NCBI GenBank assembly: GCA_016865955.1
Contig: VGNW01000171.1
Coordinates: 1 to 5,105 of the forward strand
Direction of reading: 5' to 3'
Length of the DNA: 5,105 nt
Source: Chloroflexota bacterium
Lineage (GTDB): Bacteria > Chloroflexota > Dehalococcoidia > SZUA-161
Below, piece by piece: positions 1 through 3,749 of the stretch (within the stretch, counting starts at the first letter, position 1; each line of letters begins with the position of its first letter). Made by a program: the position numbers and the translations under genes. Below the pieces are notes generated by a model that saw only the letters and a program-made list of their open reading frames with translations, made no database searches and was not told the DNA's origin.

Positions 1-257
1 GTGACTGCCCATGTTGCCACGATTAGCTCGTTGGGATATATTTTCACGGATTTGTGTTGCAGAAGATGGCGCAGAGCCTTTGCTCTGCGAATCGGCATGG
101 GCTCGGAACGTTTATCGTGGTGCTTGAAGTAATCGGTGACGATAACCGCCCGCTCGGTGCACAGGTGCACAGGCGTGGAGAGAAGCTCTTTTTTTATGCG
201 CTGGAAGCGTTCTGACGGTGCTTTCGGCTCGGAGGTTCTAACAGATTCTTGCAACAT
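1..257 (-). CDS. Glycyl radical enzyme (pyruvate formate-lyase family), N-terminal fragment
   Basis: The first 85 codons of a gene running off the left edge. The protein resembles the N-terminus of PFL-like glycyl radical enzymes: an ERFQRIKKELL helix, then LCTERAVIVTDYFK, then PMPIRRAKALRHLL, then IYPNELIV. This order (R-x-K-x-x-LL, C-x-ERA, P-x-x-RRAKAL, ELIVG) is characteristic of the family, which uses a radical on a C-terminal glycine for C-C, C-N, C-O or C-S bond chemistry in the cytoplasm of anaerobes. The glycine and active-site cysteine lie outside the window, so the substrate (formate-lyase, diol dehydratase, arylacetate or other) cannot be named. I chose the ATG at 257 because the near-consensus Shine-Dalgarno GGGGGTG (270-264) sits 8 bases before it. 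An in-frame ATG at 272 has no such site. The usual glycine of ELIVG is alanine here (ELIVAT). It lies downstream of the toxin gene on the same strand. Confidence 0.8.
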   Translation of the reverse strand, partial: MLQESVRTSEPKAPSERFQRIKKELLSTPVHLCTERAVIVTDYFKHHDKRSEPMPIRRAKALRHLLQHKSVKIYPNELIVATWAV

Positions 258-263
258 GCCGCC

Positions 264-270
264 CACCCCC
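264..270 (-). promoter_or_regulatory. Ribosome-binding site setting the glycyl radical enzyme start
   Basis: GGGGGTG on the minus strand matches the GGAGGTG consensus except for one A-to-G change that can still pair with the anti-Shine-Dalgarno by wobble. Its core ends 8 bases before the ATG at 257. It favours that ATG over the in-frame ATG at 272, which this site overlaps. Confidence 0.6.
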
Positions 271-274
271 ATAT

Positions 275-308
275 CAGCGATGTTATCACGAATCGCTGCG
301 AACCTCAA
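275..308 (-). promoter_or_regulatory. Leader palindrome and possible promoter of the glycyl radical enzyme gene
   Basis: A perfect 7-bp inverted repeat, CAGCGAT, 10 bases, ATCGCTG, occupies 298-275 on the minus strand, between the toxin stop codon and the Shine-Dalgarno of the next gene. A weak promoter fits across it: TTGAGG at 308-303, a 17-base gap, and TAACAT at 285-280, which falls mostly in the palindrome's loop. This would suit a repressor operator over the -10 box. As RNA it would instead form a small hairpin just upstream of the ribosome-binding site. The repeat is seen directly; the promoter (4 of 6 matches in each box) and its function are inferred. Confidence 0.35.
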
Positions 309-326
309 ATCTGTCTTTTTGTGAGG

Positions 327-746
327 TCACTTGGCTTCCAGCCAAGAGATGGAGACAACGGAAGCAGCTTCGAGACGCTTAAACTCGGGGTCGCCTGTGA
401 CGATGGCGGCGTCCTTGAGTCTAGCTAGAGCCACAGCAAAGCAATCTGCGTAGGCTATAGACCATCGGGCTTTGACCTGAGCGGCAGCGAGCGTGTTGGC
501 GCGGTCGGCATCGATGACTTGAATGGGAAGCTCATCGATACGTGCCAGAACCACATGAGCTTTGGGCAGACCCCTTTCCCTCTCAGTGATATAAAGAACT
601 TCCCCGAGGTTGACGATGCTCATGAACAACTGGCAGCGACTGTCTGAGGCTTCCTGTAAAAGCCCTCGTACCTGCTCCTGTCCCTTTGAATCCTCCAGAA
701 AAGCGAGCACGGCATAACTATCGAGAACGAAGCTTTTTTCTGCCAA
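327..746 (-). CDS. vapC: PIN-domain ribonuclease toxin (VapC-like)
   Basis: A PIN-fold endoribonuclease of about 139 residues, the toxin of a type II toxin-antitoxin pair. Known VapC toxins cut tRNA or rRNA when the antitoxin is lost. Counting from the TTG at 746, all four acidic metal-binding positions are visible: D9 in FVLDSY, E49 in NLGEVL, D101 in AYADCFAVA and D119 in VTGDPEF. The length is normal for the family. There is no ATG at the front of the frame. A TTG at 785 would overlap the antitoxin gene by 38 bases and lacks a Shine-Dalgarno, whereas the TTG at 746 lies one base after the antitoxin stop, has GAGG 8 bases upstream, and puts the first strand of the fold at residue 5, as usual. 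It is co-transcribed with and translationally coupled to the antitoxin. The RNA target cannot be told from sequence. Confidence 0.88.
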   Translation of the reverse strand: MAEKSFVLDSYAVLAFLEDSKGQEQVRGLLQEASDSRCQLFMSIVNLGEVLYITERERGLPKAHVVLARIDELPIQVIDADRANTLAAAQVKARWSIAYADCFAVALARLKDAAIVTGDPEFKRLEAASVVSISWLEAK

Positions 747-747
747 G

Positions 748-984
748 CTATTTGCCTCGCTCTGCGTCTTCTTTGCGTGACTCAAGCAGGGCTTGAGTAA
801 GAGAAGTATCGCCTTTCAGTATGCCGGCAGCTTCCCGTATGGGTTTCCTGGAGATAGGCACAATAGTCACAACTCCACCGTAGTCAACGAAGTGGACTTT
901 GTCCCCCTTCTTGAGCTGGTAGCGTTCTCTCAACTCCTGAGGTATGACCACCCATCCTTTAGCAGACAGAGTACCGGTTTTCAT
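748..984 (-). CDS. vapB: AbrB/MazE-type antitoxin (VapB-like)
   Basis: A 78-residue protein with an N-terminal swapped-hairpin AbrB/SpoVT DNA-binding domain. Residues 1-46 follow the family pattern closely: TGTLSAKGWVVIP, then ELRERYQLKKGDKVHF, then a glycine turn and VTIVPI. The C-terminal third (about 47-78, ending ESRKEDAERGK) is charged and probably helical, the part that in such antitoxins wraps the toxin and blocks its active site. The ATG at 984 has a strong GGTGGAGG Shine-Dalgarno (999-992) 7 bases upstream. The stop codon lies one base before the toxin start. The dimer presumably neutralises the PIN toxin and represses its own promoter through the inverted repeat just upstream. An unusual detail is W11 (AKGWVVIP), where Gln or Arg is common. 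Function follows from the domain and the adjacent toxin; the family name VapB is by that context. Confidence 0.88.
   Translation of the reverse strand: MKTGTLSAKGWVVIPQELRERYQLKKGDKVHFVDYGGVVTIVPISRKPIREAAGILKGDTSLTQALLESRKEDAERGK
755..758 (-). promoter_or_regulatory. Ribosome-binding site deciding the toxin start
   Basis: GAGG (within GCGAGGC) lies in the last codons of the antitoxin gene, 8 bases before the TTG at 746. It supports a TTG start immediately after the antitoxin stop codon. A weak start codon and coupling would keep toxin output below antitoxin output, which is typical of such pairs. Confidence 0.5.
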
Positions 985-1002
985 TTTTTCGCCTCCACCC
1001 CT

Positions 1003-1038
1003 ATTGTAGTATATATTTTGGCGCTGTCAATATATACT
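1003..1038 (-). promoter_or_regulatory. Promoter and palindromic operator of the toxin-antitoxin operon
   Basis: On the minus strand a perfect -35 box TTGACA (1030-1025), a 16-base spacer and a -10 box TACAAT (1008-1003) precede the antitoxin Shine-Dalgarno and ATG. A perfect 10-bp inverted repeat, AGTATATATT, 11 bases, AATATATACT (1038-1029 and 1017-1008, read on either strand), overlaps the start of the -35 box and fills part of the spacer up to the -10 box. The arm centres are 21 bp apart, two helical turns, so one dimer or tetramer could bind one face. This is the expected place for autorepression by the AbrB-type antitoxin, with or without toxin. The outer arm and part of the -35 box lie inside the end of the toroid gene, whose TGA stop (1029-1027) is part of TTGACA. 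Confidence 0.75.
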
Positions 1039-2031
1039 TTTCAGCACACGCAATGCACGCAATGTCACCCATTTGTTGGGTTGTTTCTTGGCGCCGAAAT
1101 CCACCCACGTTTTGCCTGCGTAGTCGTACTCCAGCAGCCAGCGCCCCTGGCTGTCTTGCTTATCTCGGATGATATCGAGGGCATGTGCCAGACGGGGGTC
1201 ACTGCCGTAGCCTAATCCCACCAGCGCCTCTACATTCTGCAGCAGGTCGGTTACATAGAAGACGGGGAAGCCGAATTTCCACCAGTTTCCGCTCGGTTTG
1301 TTGCTGAACCCGCAGGGGTAATCGGCTTTAGCGGGGTCTGTGCTGAACAGGAAATCAACCCCGGCGCTGATTGCCCTGTTTATCAGCGCTGTCCTTTTGT
1401 TCTCCGGTAATTTACTGAAAGCCAGCATCACTTTGACCGCTCCCCAGGCGCAGGACAGTTTGTTATTGCCGCCGCAGGCGAAGTTAGGCCCACATTTTCC
1501 GGAATAGTAACGAACTGCAGCTTTTTTATCCTGCATCGGAGCTACGCCCTCTCCCGTAACGCTGCGAGCCATCCATTCGAATGCCTTATCAAGGCGTTTG
1601 TCTTCATATCCGAGGTCTAGCAATGCAGCGCAGAGACCCCCCTGCAAACAATCAATAGTCCCCGAGGGAAGCCCGTTCATGGAAAACTGTCCTTCTTTAG
1701 TCAGATCATGCTCTAACAAGTATGAGCATGCTGTGGCTATGCGCTTATCCATTTCGATGGAAGCGCCGAGTTGAGACAGCAGGATAAGCGACCATGCAGT
1801 TCCTCTGTATGTGGGCTTATATCCGGCTCCGGGTTGTTCCCAGTACCCCTCCGCCTTCATTTTCGCCAGAACCTGAGCAATCGGTCCTTCGGTATGTGCT
1901 AATCTTTTCGCTGCCACGAATTCCTTTTTATCGGCTGCAACGAAATCGCGCAGCGCAAGGTAACGCACACCAGCATCGTCTTTTTCCAGTAGCCACTCGA
2001 TAGGCTCTTTCACAGATTTGTTACCCTTCAT
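1027..2031 (-). CDS. Alpha/alpha-toroid protein (terpenoid cyclase/prenyltransferase fold), function unknown
   Basis: A soluble protein of about 334 residues without a signal peptide or membrane segment. It is built of repeated helical hairpins, for example IEWLLEKDDAGVRYLALRDF near the N-terminus, TAWSLILLSQLG with a following ACSYLLEHD helix, CLQGGLCAALLDLGY, CAWGAVKVMLAFSKLP, LQNVEALVGLGYGSDPRL, and a final WVTLRALRVLKSIY. This alternation, with SQGRW-type turns between helices, is the pattern of the squalene-cyclase/prenyltransferase toroid. Relatives are, as I recall, sometimes mislabelled NifH in databases; there is no P-loop, so it is not a nitrogenase iron protein. Cysteines cluster in the middle (KCGPNFACGG, SCAW, YPCGF) and could bind metal. 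I prefer the ATG at 2031, with AGGA 9 bases upstream, over the ATG at 2040, whose Shine-Dalgarno would be too close. It starts just after the HAD gene stop and is probably co-transcribed with it. Substrate unknown. Confidence 0.7.
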   Translation of the reverse strand: MKGNKSVKEPIEWLLEKDDAGVRYLALRDFVAADKKEFVAAKRLAHTEGPIAQVLAKMKAEGYWEQPGAGYKPTYRGTAWSLILLSQLGASIEMDKRIATACSYLLEHDLTKEGQFSMNGLPSGTIDCLQGGLCAALLDLGYEDKRLDKAFEWMARSVTGEGVAPMQDKKAAVRYYSGKCGPNFACGGNNKLSCAWGAVKVMLAFSKLPENKRTALINRAISAGVDFLFSTDPAKADYPCGFSNKPSGNWWKFGFPVFYVTDLLQNVEALVGLGYGSDPRLAHALDIIRDKQDSQGRWLLEYDYAGKTWVDFGAKKQPNKWVTLRALRVLKSIY

Positions 2032-2033
2032 TG

Positions 2034-2681
2034 TCAGCATTCCTCACGTTCTCTCAATCTCGACTCCAAATCTGACAGGCTGGTCAGCGATGAGCCGTCC
2101 GCTCTCGACTTCTTCCGGTCGAGGTGAAACGCCCTGATTCCAGCCTTCGTTGGCGCTATGTAGTCGGCATCCCAGAGGTCGCCGATGTGCGCCATCTCAC
2201 CGGGAGTGATGTGCATCAGCCGGCATATCTCAAGGTAAAACTCGGGGGTCTTGACCTGACTGAAGTCCGAGACTGTGGAGAACACCTTATCGAAGTGCCC
2301 CTCTATTTCCGACAGGAGATAGGGCAGGAATTCCCTCGTTGAGCTGGAGATTATGATGAGTTTATAGTCCCTGCCCAGCGCGGATAAAGCCTGCGGCACT
2401 TCTGGGTAGCAGATTACCCTGTGGCGGTAGTCATCCAGGACCTTTTGATGATAGTTTCCCAGCCCGAAGCGTTCGAACCAGTACTTGATATCGTACCACT
2501 CTATCCTCCACTCGCCTATCTGACGATATTCCCTGTCGGCGAGCTCCCGAGCTTCATCCAGGCTGACGTTATGCCTTCGGGCGTACAGGGCGGGTATGCC
2601 CTCGAACCACACAGCGTAGCTGAAGTCCGGGGTCACCAGCGTGCCGTCGACATCGAAGGAGATTACCTTGATGTGGCTCAT
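2034..2681 (-). CDS. HAD-superfamily hydrolase, probable phosphatase
   Basis: A 215-residue haloacid dehalogenase-like hydrolase. Motif I is FDVDGTL (nucleophile D10, acid/base D12). Motif II is the serine after the hydrophobic strand LIIIS (S112). Motif III is K144 in QVKTPEFY. Motif IV is HIGDLWDAD (D168 and D173, Mg2+ ligands). A helical cap of about 80 residues (about 17-95) lies between motifs I and II, as in subclass I enzymes such as phosphoglycolate phosphatase and beta-phosphoglucomutase. DxDGT with a first-strand position this early indicates a cytoplasmic Mg2+-dependent phosphatase rather than a dehalogenase. The substrate is not evident; the cap is rich in aromatic and charged residues. 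The ATG at 2681 has AGGA 7 bases upstream. A TATAAT (2698-2693) lies very close to the start codon, with no good -35, so it is not firm. The gene diverges from the hydrogenase operon. Confidence 0.87.
   Translation of the reverse strand: MSHIKVISFDVDGTLVTPDFSYAVWFEGIPALYARRHNVSLDEARELADREYRQIGEWRIEWYDIKYWFERFGLGNYHQKVLDDYRHRVICYPEVPQALSALGRDYKLIIISSSTREFLPYLLSEIEGHFDKVFSTVSDFSQVKTPEFYLEICRLMHITPGEMAHIGDLWDADYIAPTKAGIRAFHLDRKKSRADGSSLTSLSDLESRLREREEC
2041..2045 (-). promoter_or_regulatory. Ribosome-binding site deciding the toroid-protein start
   Basis: GAGGA at 2045-2041 on the minus strand lies in the last codons of the HAD gene. It is directly against the ATG at 2040 but 9 bases before the ATG at 2031. 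Spacing therefore favours the ATG at 2031, two bases past the HAD stop codon, and indicates translational coupling. Confidence 0.5.
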
Positions 2682-2758
2682 ATCAGTTTCCTATTATATC
2701 TTAAGGCCCAGCCTGAGAAAACGATAGCATCGACATATGGCGAAATCGCAAAGGAACA

Positions 2759-2776
2759 TTGTGATTTTTGTCACCA
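2759..2776. promoter_or_regulatory. Candidate CRP/FNR-family operator upstream of the hydrogenase operon
   Basis: TTGTGA, 6 bases, TCACCA is a near-perfect inverted repeat with the spacing and half-site of the CRP/FNR superfamily (TTGTGA-N6-TCACAA), differing at one base. It lies just upstream of the hydrogenase -35 box, with its centre about 48 bases before the inferred transcription start, so it could serve as an activator site for an anaerobic, redox or nitrosative-stress sensing regulator. It also lies about 80 bases upstream of the divergent HAD gene. The repeat is seen; the regulator is an inference, since no regulator gene is in the window. Confidence 0.4.
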
Positions 2777-2780
2777 ACTA

Positions 2781-2809
2781 TGGAAACTTCAAAAAATATA
2801 TGCTAAAAT
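2781..2809 (+). promoter_or_regulatory. Promoter of the hydrogenase operon
   Basis: An extended -10 box TGCTAAAAT (TAAAAT at 2804-2809) is preceded, with a 17-base spacer, by a -35-like TGGAAA (2781-2786, 4 of 6 matches). The surrounding DNA is A/T-rich. Transcription would begin near 2816, giving a leader of about 39 bases, with a GTGGAGGG ribosome-binding site (2844-2851) just before the ATG at 2855. Confidence 0.5.
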
Positions 2810-2854
2810 AATCATTTGGTAGCGATACCGAGCTAATCGATAAGTGGAGGGATT

Positions 2855-3748
2855 ATGGCGAATCGAAAGGTTGAAGAATACCCCGTTATCTGGTTGCAAG
2901 CAGCCACCTGCACAGGTTGTTCGGTATCAGTTCTCAATACAGTTAGCCCTACCATCAAAAACGTGCTTGTCGATGAAGTGATTCCCGGCAAGCACGTTAA
3001 TCTTAGATTCCAGGCCACGGTGATGGCCGGGGCGGGAGAACTGGTAATAAAAGAACTGGAAGATACCTGGCATAAGAAAAAAGGCGGCTATGTCCTGGTA
3101 GTGGAAGGCGCAATACCAACGAAGGGCAATGGAGTTTACGGTTCCATAGGCGAGCATAAGGATGGCAAGCCGGTGCCGATAGACGTTAGGGTAGAAGCCC
3201 TGGGGCGCGATGCTCTGGCAGTTATTGCACTGGGCACCTGCGCTTCTTTCGGGGGTATCCCTGCTGCCAAACCGAACCCGTCGCAATGCGTCAGCATCAT
3301 GCAGCTTTTCAAGTCCAAGAGGGTAACTACCCCCTTGATAAACATACCGGGCTGTCCACCTCACCCTGACTGGTTCGTGAGTACGGTGGCGAGCGTTCTG
3401 ATTGGCGGCCTGCCCAAAGCCAGTGACCTCGACGAACTGCACCGTCCTAAGGCTTTCTACGGCCAGTTGATTCATGAGAACTGTTCACGGCGAGCTTACT
3501 ATGATGAGCAGAAGTTCGCCAAGAAGTTAAGCGACCCCGGCTGTCTTTATGAGTTAGGCTGTAAGGGTCCGGTCACCCATGCAGATTGTGCCGTGAGGCT
3601 GTGGAACCACGGCGTTAACTGGTGCGTCGCCTGCGGAGGGATTTGCATCGGCTGTGCTTGTGAAGGATTCCCTGATTTGATTTCGCCTATTTATCAAAAG
3701 ACGCCGGATGTGAAACTTCCGAACATTGGTCAAAAGGTGGTTCAATAA
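2855..3748 (+). CDS. [NiFe] hydrogenase small subunit, no Tat signal
   Basis: The electron-transfer subunit (297 residues) of a [NiFe] hydrogenase, carrying electrons between the active site and an external partner through three iron-sulfur clusters. Proximal cluster ligands are C19 and C22 (CTGCSVS), C129 (GTCASFGG) and C167 (PGCPPHP). Distal cluster ligands are H207 and C210 (HENC), C230 and C236 (CLYELGCKGP). Medial cluster ligands are C245, C264 and C267. E85 in VEGAIP is the conserved glutamate near the proximal cluster. The fold and C-terminal cluster domain are as in group 1 enzymes. Unusually, the protein begins almost directly at the first strand (VIWLQAATC): there is no twin-arginine leader, a TAA lies in frame 21 bases upstream of the ATG, and no C-terminal membrane anchor exists. 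Extra cysteines C257, C260 and C269 surround the medial cluster; C257 falls where NWP is common. GGAGG (2846-2850) precedes the ATG. The stop is one base from the large subunit. Confidence 0.95.
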   Translation: MANRKVEEYPVIWLQAATCTGCSVSVLNTVSPTIKNVLVDEVIPGKHVNLRFQATVMAGAGELVIKELEDTWHKKKGGYVLVVEGAIPTKGNGVYGSIGEHKDGKPVPIDVRVEALGRDALAVIALGTCASFGGIPAAKPNPSQCVSIMQLFKSKRVTTPLINIPGCPPHPDWFVSTVASVLIGGLPKASDLDELHRPKAFYGQLIHENCSRRAYYDEQKFAKKLSDPGCLYELGCKGPVTHADCAVRLWNHGVNWCVACGGICIGCACEGFPDLISPIYQKTPDVKLPNIGQKVVQ

Positions 3749-3749
3749 C

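Noticed and set aside
159..175. Tandem octamer GTGCACAG repeated twice
   Set aside because: It lies within the conserved PVHLCTERA coding segment of the glycyl radical enzyme and is explained by codon choice; only two copies.
136..324. Plus-strand open frame of 62 codons at the left end
   Set aside because: It is the opposite strand of the glycyl radical enzyme N-terminus, which has clear family motifs; no Shine-Dalgarno supports this frame.
302..327. ACCTCA/TGAGGT inverted repeat just after the toxin stop as a terminator
   Set aside because: The stem is only 6 bp with a 14-base loop and no T-run follows on the minus strand, so it is not a convincing intrinsic terminator.
258..329. In-frame TGA between toxin and glycyl radical enzyme as a read-through or selenocysteine codon making a fusion
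   Set aside because: The toxin ends at a normal length, and the second gene has its own strong Shine-Dalgarno and ATG, so two separate genes explain the frame.
793..1215. Plus-strand open frame of 140 codons
   Set aside because: It lies opposite the antitoxin gene, its promoter and the end of the toroid gene, which have recognisable domains and signals on the minus strand. Its translation shows no family features.
1027..2031. Calling the toroid protein a nitrogenase iron protein (NifH)
   Set aside because: It has no Walker A (GKGGxGKS-type) loop or the cysteines of NifH; the helical repeats fit the alpha/alpha toroid.
2693..2698. Perfect TATAAT on the minus strand upstream of the HAD gene as its -10 box
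   Set aside because: It lies only 11 bases from the start codon and abuts the Shine-Dalgarno, and the -35 region matches poorly, so it may be chance. It is mentioned in the HAD entry but not called.
2124..2822. Plus-strand frames opposite the HAD gene (2124-2342, 2421-2822)
   Set aside because: They are antisense to a gene with all four HAD motifs and show no recognisable domain.
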